Origin: Lingula anatina
Lineage: Eukaryota > Brachiopoda > Lingulata > Lingulida > Lingulidae
Reading direction: 5' to 3'
Length of the DNA stretch: 64,000 bases
NCBI RefSeq assembly: GCF_001039355.2
Contig: NW_019775458.1
Coordinates: forward strand, 184,308 to 248,307
A model generated the notes under the pieces. The model saw nothing but the letters and a program-made list of their open reading frames with translations. It ran no database searches and had not been told where the DNA came from. This document shows positions 53,801 to 64,000 of this stretch, one piece after another (position 1 is the stretch's first letter; each line of letters begins with the position of its first letter). The translations under genes were made by a program, and so were the position numbers.

Positions 53801-56800
53801 GCCTCTACACACGTATCTGCGTACACACAATCGGAATCTCCCCAACGGATTGCTGACAAAACGAAGGCATATACAATGGCCAAATATTGCACCAATTACT
53901 CTTAAACATATGAAGTAAAGTCAATCTACATGTGTTACCTGTGGTATCTGTTCTAAAAAGAAAGTAGTTTGCCACGACGTACAGAGTTAACACGGTTACC
54001 ATCTTCCAGTGACGCAATAAACCACGTAGGTAACACCTCATGTATATCTCCGAAGAACCCATAATACTGATGAGGTATTTGTAGGCTAGTAATTGGTTAC
54101 AACACCATACGCTGTCCTATTGCTTCGACTGCAACAACATAGCGCTTGGTGCCAAAATGTCTGTCCAGAGCAAAGTGCGGTTTTGCAGTCCCCTTGGCAC
54201 GCACTAAAGTAAGGAATTCATCAACTGCTTTCTGCAGCGATGGCGTCCCTTTGTCTAGTTCGATTCGTTTTTCACATTGATGCCAAGGTCAATGATGTCA
54301 GTGCAAAGAAATTATAACTTGCGATATCACGCGATGCGTTCGTATGTGAAGAGTAGCCATCCGCTAGGACAAACATGAACGTTTATGGGGCACTCTGCGC
54401 ACTGAAAGGTTCGAGCTCAGCTACCGGTTTTGCGAGAATATGGCCGTCAGCTGTGTTGTTTTGTACGTCAAAATAAGTTTGGGTTTTGCCTAACATTTTT
54501 ATGTAAATATGTTTTTAAAGGTCTCATCGCGATTATATTTGCATACGTTGAACATGAATGAAAAAATTATGGGAAAATTTATTGCTATGCAAAGGTCTAA
54601 CGCACGTTGTAGGTCTGTAAAGAAACTGGCCTGGAAACTAAGGAAGATGTCTTCATTTTGGTTTTGTAATATTTTATAAACCATACAACACCCTACGAAA
54701 GACAGAATGCCTAGGGGCAAGATATCTTATGGTGTGTACATTGTACATGCAAACACTCATAAGTGAACGAAACAAAAAGACCCACAAAAAAATATAAAAA
54801 AAAAAAAAAAAAAGAAAAGAAAAAAACGAATAACAAAATTTGACAGTTACACCGCAGGCGCCCTAGCTCGGTCAGGTACGTGACTCATATATCTTCACCC
54901 ATTGTCAAAAGTCCGGCCATGTTTTTTCTACCAAGCCATATTGGTCCTCGACCAAAGGGAGCACTTATTCAGCAAGGGTGTCCAAAGTCCAAAGTAAGCT
55001 CAGCACGGAGATAATTCTTGCATTTTGTCTCTTTGACACACAGCGGGAGTAGAAAACTATGTGCACAGAGAAACAATATTTCATGACTTTTGTCACCTAC
55101 AATTTGCCCATAAAATATAGTTCAGGTGCATGTTGAAGTCATTTATGACGTCCTATTATACCACTAGAATCGGCGCATTAGTAAGCTCAGCACCGACAGT
55201 ACACTCATTATTGGAAAATGAATTTTTTACTTACTTAGCTCATGCAAAATTAAAAACTTTTTAATGATAATTTCTGGTCGACCTATTTGACAGACAACAG
55301 ATGTTGGCTAAACACAAGTTATGATTTGTTTCGGTTGAATATCCGGGCCTCGATGTCACGACATTCAACCATTTCTCTGCTAATGCTTCTGGTATCTTCT
55401 GACTCACAGATTAAAAAGTAATTAAATATAATGTATTTACATGCATGTCTCTAGTCAACATTTGACTCACACCGTGACTGGACCTGCAAGAGATGACTCC
55501 TACCTAAATAGTTACATTTATAATTCATCACTCAAATATGTGTTGTAATTATTTATTCAGTTGATGTTTCAAGGTTGCGATTTTGTTTATTCTCTGAATG
55601 TCACTGAAAACCTTTATTCTATATTTTTCTGTTATTTTATTATAAAGATCAAAGACACTGGCTGCACGAGTGCGGACATTGACGATGCAAGGACTGTGGT
55701 TGACCGGTAAGCTTTAATGTTTTGTTTAAATTATATGTATTTAAAATCGTTTTACTTTGTTTACCCTACTCGGAGTGTTGAAAAAGTCCGTAGCACAACT
55801 CCAACTTGTGCTGTTTTTAACAGAGGTAAACTGTTACCGATATTAAGGGTGTTTCTTCCGTTTAAGTATTGCGACTTTAATTCTTACTTGTAATTTGATG
55901 TTTTAAATCATTCACTATATTTATACCCTAAAATGCATTTGACAAACACTTATTAAATTTTCTTACGAGCACAAACCCAAATCAATTTCAGATGTGCACT
56001 TTAAATATTAATTGGAAAATTTATGTTGATATTATTATCACTATTGATAATAACGTAAATTGTTCAAAGCGGACAAAATGTGTTTTCTGCCCAAGAGGGA
56101 AAGATTTACTTTTTTTTATTAATTATCGTTACACAATAGACAATAGATAACCTTTTTCATATTCATATTATTATTATTATTTTAAGTCGCTTCTTAACAT
56201 AAACAATGACAATAGGTCTACTATAAACGATATTTTAGGAAAAGTCCGGATTCAAGTACCTCCTCAGAGAGAGCAGCATATTTGAAAACAATTGAAGAAT
56301 TGAAGGCTTTTGAAGAAAAGACACGGAAAGAGGAGGAAAAGAAAACACGATCCAAATGGCAAGCCTTCAAGGCAATATTTTGCTGTTGTGCTTCAAAGGT
56401 AGGCTAAAATCCATGTAGGCCTTTGGTCTCGCTAACGAATTCTAATAAAAATCACATTTTGAAAAGTTTTTAAATAAGTGTGATAAAATTTGATATTGCA
56501 ATTTGTATATTTTAACTTTTCGTCGTGTAACACTCATACAGGTCGAGCCTTCCATCTCAGCAAAGCAGCCTCGGCGTTCAAACGAGCAGAACTACGTTGT
56601 TTCACCTGATGCCTCTGCAGAGTCAGAAGAGTCGCGAGATGAACGCCTGAATAAGCTTTTCTTGGCAGAGGAGGGTGCAACAGTAGAGCCATCTAGCGCA
56701 GCTTCAGACAGCTCCAGCTATGGAAAGGAAGTTGCCTTGCGCAAACCCGTGCGCGACAGCAGCATTACGATTAATTTCGTAAATTTCGAAGGCGAAGAAT

Positions 56801-56898
56801 CAGAGGAAGCTGGAAGCAAAGAAGAAGGGGAGGTGGAGAATGACGATGGAGGGGCAAAAATCATCTATGTGAAAGAAGCAGATGACGTCAGCGAGTGA
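50640..56898 (+). CDS. Unrecognised acidic protein with a triple-cysteine motif (4 exons, 250 aa)
   Basis: Exons 50640-50816, 55648-55706, 56239-56398 and 56542-56898 join in frame with GT-AG introns (donors GTAAAA, GTAAGC and GTAGGC), giving 250 aa and a TGA stop. No signal peptide or membrane span. Residues 1-45 are basic (SIRRRRGRITAR). Residues about 92-118 are charged and helical (EELKAFEEKTRKEEEKK), likely a short coiled coil. IFCCCASK at 125-132 follows a basic patch and looks like a site for S-acylation and membrane attachment. The last 118 residues are Ser/Glu/Asp-rich and end in VKEADDVSE. I do not recognise the family. Intron 1 (4.8 kb) encloses the sulfotransferase gene on the other strand. 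The model rests on frame agreement across three introns; alternative first exons are possible. Confidence 0.72.
51747..51752 (-). terminator. Polyadenylation signal of the sulfotransferase gene
   Basis: AATAAA on the minus strand about 50 bp after the stop codon at 51801. Confidence 0.6.
51801..54062 (-). CDS. Golgi carbohydrate sulfotransferase, HNK-1/CHST8-14 type (3 exons, 396 aa)
   Basis: Exons on the minus strand: 54062-53939, 53154-53048, 52760-51801, joined in frame (phases 1 and 0, GT-AG). Enzymes of this family transfer sulfate from PAPS to sugar hydroxyls of glycosaminoglycans or N-glycans in the Golgi. Residues about 20-37 (KMVTVLTLYVVANYFLF) form a type II signal anchor after a short cytoplasmic tail. 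The 5'-phosphosulfate site reads YVPKIANTNWKRTLL at about 141-155. The 3'-phosphate site reads FRNPLERLLSVFRNK at about 207-221. The C-terminal HWAPPYTACFPC and YDFIGSFDTL motifs begin at about 307 and 322. The NISKS near the end is a possible N-glycosylation site. Exon 2 encodes a small Gly/Ala-rich stem. The last exon alone could be read from a TTG upstream of its acceptor; the CTTTTACTTCAG acceptor and the exon 1 anchor argue for the three-exon model. The acceptor sugar cannot be told from sequence. Confidence 0.9.
53217..53415 (-). mobile_element. Palindromic MITE, copy 3
   Basis: Full-length copy, reverse orientation relative to 21541-21741, about 199 bp. It has ends TTCCCAGAGATTTAGATT and AGATCGATCTAAAAATCTAT and the shared core TTTTAGTAGGCGGGACGGAC. 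It lies in intron 1 of the sulfotransferase gene, so also within intron 1 of the host gene. Confidence 0.75.
54063..55647. other. 5' flank of the sulfotransferase gene within the host gene's intron 1
   Basis: Must contain the minus-strand sulfotransferase promoter. I see an A-rich run at about 54785-54830 and otherwise no recognisable element, exon or repeat. Confidence 0.4.
56430..56520 (+). repeat. Single copy of the downstream minisatellite sequence, in intron 3
   Basis: TCTCGCTAACGAATTCTAAT through CACATTTTGAAAAGTTTTTA and ATATTGCAATTTGTATATTT matches the last unit of the array at about 58060-58137 (TCTCGCTGACGTATTCTAAT..TATTGCAATTTGTATTATCT). The array therefore shares ancestry with this intron. 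Confidence 0.75.
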
Positions 56899-57412
56899 AT
56901 TCATCCCAAAATCGCCTCGTCCAATTTCTTTCCCGCCCATAAGGTAATGGATTGTGTAAAGCAGGGTCCACAAATGATCTTTTTTCTAATCAAGCTAGTT
57001 TTTTTTTCTAATTAAGCTTGAGATTTAAGTCAAGGATAGCTACATGTTTGACTATGAATAACCTTTTAAACTTGAATTCTATTTCATTTAGATGAAAGGT
57101 CATTTTTAAATAACTTGTTTTAGTGACACCATGTTTGTCATTTTTAAGACGCCACTTTCAGAAATGAGTTAAAAGATGCCACTCTTGATTTTTGCCTTTA
57201 AATAATACCATAGAAACTTGGATTTGTCATTAAATGAGAAAAGGAGATGGGCGTGACCACACATTTTAAATTTTGATTCCAGGATGATCTCGAGCAGAGT
57301 AATAAATTTGTGATTTAGGCCAAGGGATAGAATTATGAGCCACAGGTGCATCCAAACAGCGTTAAAAAGAACTCCTGGGTAGACCAACACCTCCCACGAG
57401 AATCCCAAGAGA
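56899..57412. other. 3' flank of the 250-aa gene
   Basis: Probably 3' UTR and flank of the host gene. AT-rich, with TTTTTTTCTAATTAAGCTTG near 57001. No further gene is seen. Confidence 0.4.
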
Positions 57413-58215
57413 GTTTTAACCAATCCGCCATGAAAGATACAGAGAAATGGAGAAGGAGAGCGATGATCGTCCAAACCATCTAGTGTGGTAGTTACTGTTG
57501 TAGTTTTGCTGACGTATTCTAATAAAAATCACATTTTGAAAAGAGAGTTTTAACCAATCCACCATGGAAAATAGAGAGTGATGGAGAAAGAGAGCGATGA
57601 GCGTCCAAACCATCTACATTGTAGCATGGTAGTTACTGTTGTAGTCTCGCTGACGTATTTCAATAAAGAATCACATGTTGAAAAGAGAGTTTCAACCAAT
57701 CCACCGTGGAAGATAGAGAGTGATGGAGAAAGAGAGCGATGAGCGTCAAAACCATCTAGCATTGTAGTTACTGTTGTAGTCTCGCTGACGTATTTTAATA
57801 AAGAATCACATGTTGAAAAGAGAGTTTCAACCAATCCACCGTGGAAGATAGAGAGTGATGGAGAAAGAGAGCGATGAGCGTCAAAACCATCTAGCATGGT
57901 AGTTACTGTTGTAGTCTCGCTGACGTATTTTGATAAGAATACCATTTTGAAAAGAGAGTTTTAACAAATCCACCATGGAAGCTAGAGAGTAATGGAGGAT
58001 AAGAGCGATGAGCGTCCAAGCCATCCACAGGGGTAGTGTGGTAGTTACTGTTGTAGTCTCGCTGACGTATTCTAATTTTACATTTTGAAAAGGTTTTAGA
58101 TATGATAAAATAATATATTGCAATTTGTATTATCTTAACCAATCCACCATGGAAGATAGAGAAGGATAGAAAAAGAGAACGATGAGCGTTCGAACCATGT
58201 AGTATGGTAGTTATA
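57413..58215. repeat. Minisatellite of about 135-bp units, six copies
   Basis: The marker TTTTAACCAATCCACCATGG (with small variants) recurs near 57413, 57546, 57686, 57821, 57954 and 58134. Each is followed by GAGAAAGAGAGCGATGAGCG-like sequence, then GGTAGTTACTGTTGTAGTCT and TCGCTGACGTATT. Spacing is 133-140 bp, except about 180 bp before the last copy. The third and fourth units are nearly identical, which points to recent expansion or gene conversion. On the minus strand these units give an open frame with a 45-residue repeat, which I regard as chance. Confidence 0.88.
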
Positions 58216-59309
58216 TACTGTTGTGCGGAAAAAATCTCGCATAAAAACGTCACATACAGAACTTTATGTATCAGCGTACTTGGTACATGTAGGTGACAGC
58301 GGAAGAAATGAAATCCATTAAACTGAGCGAGTCAAACCGGTTGTATAGCCATCACCATGGCAACATTTTCGGTGACATTATAGCCCACTTTCTTGATGAT
58401 GTATACCAGGTCTGTTGTAGTGCCTTGTTGTACGATAAAGCACATCTGTTAAAGACAATGCACGGCAAGTAGAAGTCTGCGTTCGGGTGGGTTGGGGTGT
58501 GTAATAGGGTTGGCGAACCCCCCCCCCCCTCACTAAACCCACTTGAGCACGGTCTATTGAAGAAGCCGTCGTTGACACAGATATCACATATTTTTCAATG
58601 GCAACGCGATGGAAATGGCAATGAAAAGCTGAAAAGAGTTTAACTAATAAATATTGCATGACGTGATGCTTATACATGTACCCACTGTACTGTTCATGTG
58701 CATGTATTCTGCCGATTTTCCTGCATCTATTTCTTGGCATTCATATGCTGTTTACTTGTAAATCAAAGATAATATTTGGAATGCAGTAATATTTTCCAAC
58801 ACGTTAACGGTGTGTATGGAATGTGTGTCCGTTTCAAATTTCCTGCAGTTTATACTGTTTTGGTATTGAATAAATTGAAACAAAAACGAGTCAGATTCTT
58901 TTTCTTTATTCTTATCAGAACTTTCGAATGGAAATTGTAATTATTTCTTGTTGAATTTTTAGGTAAGGAACGTCTACACAGATGATTCCACATCTTTCCA
59001 AACTTTTCTATGGTTAAACAAATGTCGCTTTAATTTCTCACGAAATATTACCTGCTTCGTTTTCTAATTATTTTCTACAAGTCAACCTTGAGCTCTCCAA
59101 GCAGAATGCCCATATGCCAAATTTCTGCGAGACTAAAAATTTAATGATTAGTTCGTCGTATTTCAAATCCGTATTTCCTTTTTTCTTATATTTCCAGACA
59201 CTTATCAAAATACAATTAAGAATATCTACAAAAATAGTACTATCCTTATTTACCTCTTATAATTCATATCAAAAGAAAGGAAGCACTCTCATTCAAGCGA
59301 AGTTGTGAC
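58216..59309. other. Spacer between the minisatellite and gene H
   Basis: 1.1 kb with no supportable gene. The last part is the 3' flank of gene H: read on the minus strand, AGGTCACAACTTCGCTTG..GAGTGCTT is conserved with the sequence following gene D's stop. Confidence 0.5.
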
Positions 59310-61586
59310 CTATTTTGATGAAGCGTCACGAACGATGATTCTCCCCTTCTGGCTTCTGTTGGTGAAGGCGTTATTTCTGGTACACATATAGTGGAACACG
59401 CCCTCCTTAGCAAACTGAAGAGGACCTACGTCATAGTAGGCTTTGGCATTGTCCAACAGAAACATGTGACCACCGTATCGGGCTAAAATATAACAAAAGG
59501 AACAAAAATTGCAAAGTAAGCGTAATTCTCGCGGTGCACTACTCACACCTATACAAATGTCATTATTAAGTGCTGACGCTCTCCACTTCAACCTTAACTT
59601 ACACGAGTTTTTTATCATATAAAAATTCGTTCAAAGAACTTTGCCTTCAGTGCACTTACGGGGTGCCAACAGCGCCATCTTCTGGAGGACAGCTCTCGTT
59701 TCTGTCGATGCCCCGATCAGACGTGTCACGTTATCCAAGTGCATGGGATAGTTAGCTCCATACTGGCCAAGGACATCCAGTCCACCGTAAGCCAGACCGG
59801 GCGTTCCTTCTGGGTAGACCTTGTTCTTAAGCACGACCATGTTGTTACGGTCAGTGCCCCTTCGGCCATTTCCGGCGTTGTTGTGGGGATTTCTATCCGA
59901 CCCTGTCCATCTGGTAAGAAAAAAATATATATATAGTCATCATTCATTTATCGGTTTATCTGTTTGTTCTGACGTCGTTTTTTATCTATTCCACTTCCTA
60001 TTCATTTTCATTTTATTATAAGCTATCCTAAAACCACAAAATATGATACTGTCTTGTGTAAAACTGACTGGAAAGCACATAAATTGTAAGTACACTATCA
60101 TGTTATTATCAGTATTGTTTAGAAGTAATTGAACTATGTTGTTTGAATACCCAGGTACTATTTTTTACGTAAATTTAAAGATGCATACAAAGTCAATTTT
60201 TTGTCACAAAAACCAACCAAATGACAGCATATAGTTTCAAGTAGTATAACTAAGAGAATTACCAAAAAGCATTGTTTAATTTTACCCGAAAATGATGTTT
60301 GAACGGATTTTTCTGCTTGCATTCTAAGCTGTATGTCAATGGGGTAGGAAAGTAGGTCACGAAAGTAGGTTAAATTTACAACCATAAATTTAAAGAAAGG
60401 AGCAGTCTAAAGGTCTTTTATGGCTGATCGAGTGATCTATTCAGTTTATCCCTTGGCATGTCGAATTTATTTGAGTCATATAAGAATCTAGTAGAAGTGG
60501 TTTACAAGTGTTACTGGGAATCCTCGCTCCACCGATGCTCGGTTCGTATGTACCTTTAAGTGCGGTTGAGGTAAACGGAAAAAGCTTTGAAAATAATCAT
60601 CATAATGTCTGTAAGGAATGCTCAAGATCGCCAGTTTCTTATACAAAACTTGGAGCATCTATCACGTTGCACTGCGAATTAAACTGTCCAATTGTTTTTT
60701 TTTAAAATAATTGTTACCTTTACTTGGCAACAACTGAGCTCGTGTAAGCCACATGTTATGTTGTGATGTATAAAGTTACAGCCAACTTACTGAATATGAA
60801 CGTAGTCGTTTGTGTTTATTTCCAAGGTGTTGGGGACAAAGTCGTACTCCACTGCTGGGTACACCTGTTGGTTGTTCCCGCGTTTTCCTCTCACGTTCAA
60901 ATTGTGGATGGTGACATCTTTCAGCTCGGCGGGTCTCTGCCTAATTTCAAACACATGAGACCTAAAAAAACAAATGAATTGAAAATTCACCATTTATTAA
61001 TTAATAATTACATTTACTTAATCTTTGCTTGTTATTTTGTGGTTATTTTCATTAAGAACCCTGACTGGTATGTATTGTTTCTACGGTCACCAATCATAGC
61101 TTTGTAAATTCACCAATAACTGATAAATTTACTTCCTCAGTATTTGATACGTGACGTAGTGTATGATAAGGTTCTGTGATTGCTGGATCGGATCCGTAAC
61201 ACGCAAGCATTTTATAAAAATGTTCATTTATAATGTTACAGAGATGAATCTTGAAGAATACAAGCACATTATTCGTTATAGTTAGTCATATCAGCAGCAT
61301 TACTTCTCCAGAATACTATTTAAAAGGAAAGCCTGCCTGTCCTGGAAAGTCCGTCCAAACTGAGCCGTGTTGATGGCCAATGTAAGCTTCACATCGAGGC
61401 CCGGAAACATCTGAACATCCGGGTTATTCTTGAAGACATAGCCGCGTGCTTCAGCAGTTTCCTTGTTGGGAAGTTTGAAGGTCTTTGAAAGGTCAATTTT
61501 GGAACCGTCTGTGTCGCTATCAGTGTTGGAAGACGCGTCTGTGTTCCAAGATTCGTAATCGTTGGTAGAAATGTTGTATCTGCAAA

Positions 61587-61658
<72 letters not shown>

Positions 61659-63440
61659 GAATTCCTTTAAATTGTCCTGAAAAAAACGCATCAACGCTAT
61701 GCACAAATAAATAATATATGATATATAACACTTAAAATTCTAAAACATATCAACAGACTTCCAATTGCATATTCCAAATTCTCAGTCAAGGCGAATTTGA
61801 TTACCTATTACACAAATGACAATTGCGGTTATAAAAGATTCTGTTTTCACATTCACTGAGTCATACTGATCGACGTGGCAAGAGCCACAGTTACAATAAT
61901 AGTTTCTTCAATTGCAAAACAGCAGCTTAAAGCGGAGAGCTGCTTTTTTTTTTAAAGAATTAGACTACAAAAATACAGGAATGCACCATTTTAGTCGATG
62001 TTTTGTAGAAACTACCTGTAGATGTACTATATGCTAAATCTCTTTTATTTGCCGGATATAATATTTGTAGAGTAGATTATTTCATGTAATTTATAATTAT
62101 TGGACAAGCTAATTACCTCATCCGTAAGACGCATTTCTCATGAGCAATACCCTCCGGGATTACCCAATCGTATGTATTGAAATTTCCTCCAATCCCGTTG
62201 CCGTTGTGGTTGTCACGTGACCAGGGGGCCTTGATACACTTTGGCGGCGGAATGTCGTGAGCGGGAAATTCAGTCCAATTTGCACTTACCGGCTGTCTGA
62301 ATATTTCGAAATTCTAAAATACCAGGAAAGATGATAAATTGCAAATGACTGTACAGTGTAGATCAAACATGAAAGAAAATGAATATAAAATAGGCTTGTA
62401 AATTGTTTTGTTTCAAATGTATTTCATAAGTAGCTTTCTTGAGCTTCCCTCAATTTTGCCTACTGGCATATGAATGGCACTTACCTCACAATCCTCTTTG
62501 TTGTCTGGAATGATAAAAAGAGGCCAGCGATAAAATCGATTCAGCTTGTTTCTGTCGACGACACACCCCCACCTGGACTTCACGTTGTTGCTCTCTTTTT
62601 GGTAATAGTCGCAGCGTTCAACGTTATTAGTCATGACGACGATGTCCTTAAAGAGAGTTAAATATCATAATTATATTAAAACACGAGAACATTGACGGCC
62701 CCCGGGGGGGGGGGGGGGGGGGGGGGCAGTGGACCAGGTGTTACTCCCCTCCTTAGCTTATGAGATACCCCTTGTTTTCCCAACAAAAATGAAAAGGAAT
62801 AATATGAAAATCGAGACAAAGCTAAGATAACTGCTACTGAAATCCGACCGTTGTCGCAATGAGGGCATAACGTTGTTCATCTAAGGTGGAAAGCGTTGTA
62901 CATCTAATGGACCATTCCCTATCGAAGTAGCAGGATCGATCTAGCTCCGAGGGGATTCTCGCTAAATCGCATTCAATTTAAGCGTGCACGAAAGTTAATT
63001 ACACCCAGCAGCTTCAGTAGGCGTGGTAGATAAATAAGCCGCTTAAACTGAATGCAAATTAGCGATAATCCACTTTGTGTTTAATCGACCCTGCTGGTAC
63101 GAAAGGATTAGAGGAATGCAGTCTAATATTGACATGGCTGTAGAGACGACTGAAGAGACCCCTGGTGGAGAGTAACCACATTATAAAGGACCTGAGTCAC
63201 CAGTATAGGCGATTTAAGGCCTCGAATTTAGTTCTATTTGAACAACAAAGCTAGGACATATTGAATTAAACACGAGTACAACTAGTTTAGCCCAATATGC
63301 AAATAACCTCGATGTATACGTACCTTCCAAGGGGAATGGTACCAATAGGGATAGTAGTCTCTCTCTTCTGGGCATTCGTAACCGCTTTTGGTGCCGCCAT
63401 TATTCTGTCGAGTGAATCTAGCATCGTTGAACCTAAGATT
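59310..63440 (-). CDS. DD3-3 family secreted protein, C-type, exons 5-11 (gene H, partial)
   Basis: Exons on the minus strand: 63440-63324, 62646-62485, 62313-62117, 61579-61337, 60961-60791, 59910-59660, 59482-59310. Lengths equal those of genes D and F except exon 6, which is 162 nt instead of 159 ([11 protein letters not shown] against [10 protein letters not shown], one added residue). Blocks seen: [73 protein letters not shown] and [18 protein letters not shown], then TAG. Exon 8 ends at CAG|GCAGGC, so its intron would be GC-AG instead of GT-AG. The signal peptide and exons 1-4 lie beyond the right edge. Inverted relative to D and F but of the same class and similarly close in sequence. 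Confidence 0.87.
62700..62727. repeat. Long G run in intron 5 of gene H
   Basis: CCCCC followed by about 21 consecutive Gs on the plus strand. Prone to sequencing error and able to form a G-quadruplex; length is probably unreliable. Confidence 0.85.
62925..63097. mobile_element. Diverged relative of the palindromic MITE, in intron 5 of gene H
   Basis: TAGCAGGATCGATCTAG at the left pairs with ATCGACCCTGCTGG at the right. The interior CTAAATCGCATTC..TTAATT..CAGTAGGCGTGG..AAGCCG..GAATGCAAATTAGCG mirrors the arms of the family at 21541 and 53217. Boundaries are approximate. Confidence 0.55.
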
Positions 63441-64000
63441 CTTTAGACAAAAACAACTTACATTACTTTTGGGTGTTTAAAATTCATAACCACGTCTAGT
63501 GTGACCTGTATTATTCCTTGAATATCAACTGTAGCATGTACTTCAACATTGCATGCGCATGAGTTCATGTCAATATTTCGTGAACGTTTTTCAGACGACA
63601 CATACATTTTTTGGGACCAAGACTTTCGGTACTAAGGCTTCGTTCACATGCAATGTCTATTTTCTAATTTCTATTTTCTATTTGCGCTATCTTATGATCA
63701 CGGTCTGTGCCCTGAATATCCCGCCGCGTAATTACTGGCAGCGCGAGCCAGTTACTTATAGTAACTTAAGCTGACGAAGCAATTAAAGCATTAACGTACG
63801 TATCTATTGATAGTTAAAATATTCTTATGCGAAATTTTATGAAGCACATCATTAAATTATGTCAAAAAAATCGTGATGCTTTGCATTCGTGCGACATGCA
63901 AGAAAAAAATACAAAGGGTGAAAGTTTTGCACGCGAAAGCGATATTGAATAATGTACCGGTAGACGGGGTATGCAAGAAACTGAGAGAAGGAACATATTC

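Noticed and set aside
57413-58215. Possible CRISPR-like array
   Set aside because: The genome is eukaryotic, the whole 135-bp unit is repeated and there are no unique spacers between short repeats.

Overview
This is an animal nuclear genome window. The evidence is many-exon genes with GT-AG introns, long AT-rich introns, secretory signal peptides, dense CA/GA/AT microsatellites, palindromic DNA-transposon relics and assembly gaps. A multi-copy DD3-3 family together with a Golgi HNK-1-type sulfotransferase fits a marine invertebrate such as a mollusc, brachiopod or amphioxus. The sequence alone does not settle the phylum.

The window is dominated by a tandem cluster of secreted proteins of the DD3-3 family, named after the Dictyostelium protein, whose molecular function is not established as far as I know. 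From left to right: (A) first exon of a minus-strand copy at 2368-2508, the rest lying off the left edge; (B) a complete 12-exon minus-strand gene at 6849-17939, 643 aa; (C) a complete 11-exon plus-strand gene at 18868-25854, 581 aa, head to head with B across 928 bp; (D) a complete 11-exon plus-strand gene at 29273-37333, 578 aa; (E) a broken copy at about 38.1-41.1 kb consisting of an orphan exon 9 and a spare promoter plus first exon; (F) a complete 11-exon plus-strand gene at 42267-49969, 578 aa, preceded by a second copy of the orphan exon; (H) exons 5-11 of a minus-strand copy at 59310-63440, with exons 1-4 off the right edge. I joined exons by hand; in genes B, C, D and F every junction keeps frame. 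There are two structural classes. A and B form one class; C, D, F and H form the other. They differ in intron positions as well as sequence.

Between F and H lies an unrelated locus at 50.6-56.9 kb. It holds a four-exon plus-strand gene for an unrecognised 250-aa acidic protein with a triple-cysteine motif. A complete three-exon carbohydrate sulfotransferase gene (396 aa) sits in its first intron on the opposite strand. A roughly 135-bp minisatellite follows and shares sequence with intron 3 of the host gene.

Introns and spacers carry several non-autonomous inverted-repeat elements (about 130, 110-250, 200, 622 and 1402 bp), one LINE 3' relic and many microsatellites. Three places look like assembly trouble: a 591-base N run at 5081-5671, and single Ns at 41093 and 48760, each beside duplicated sequence.
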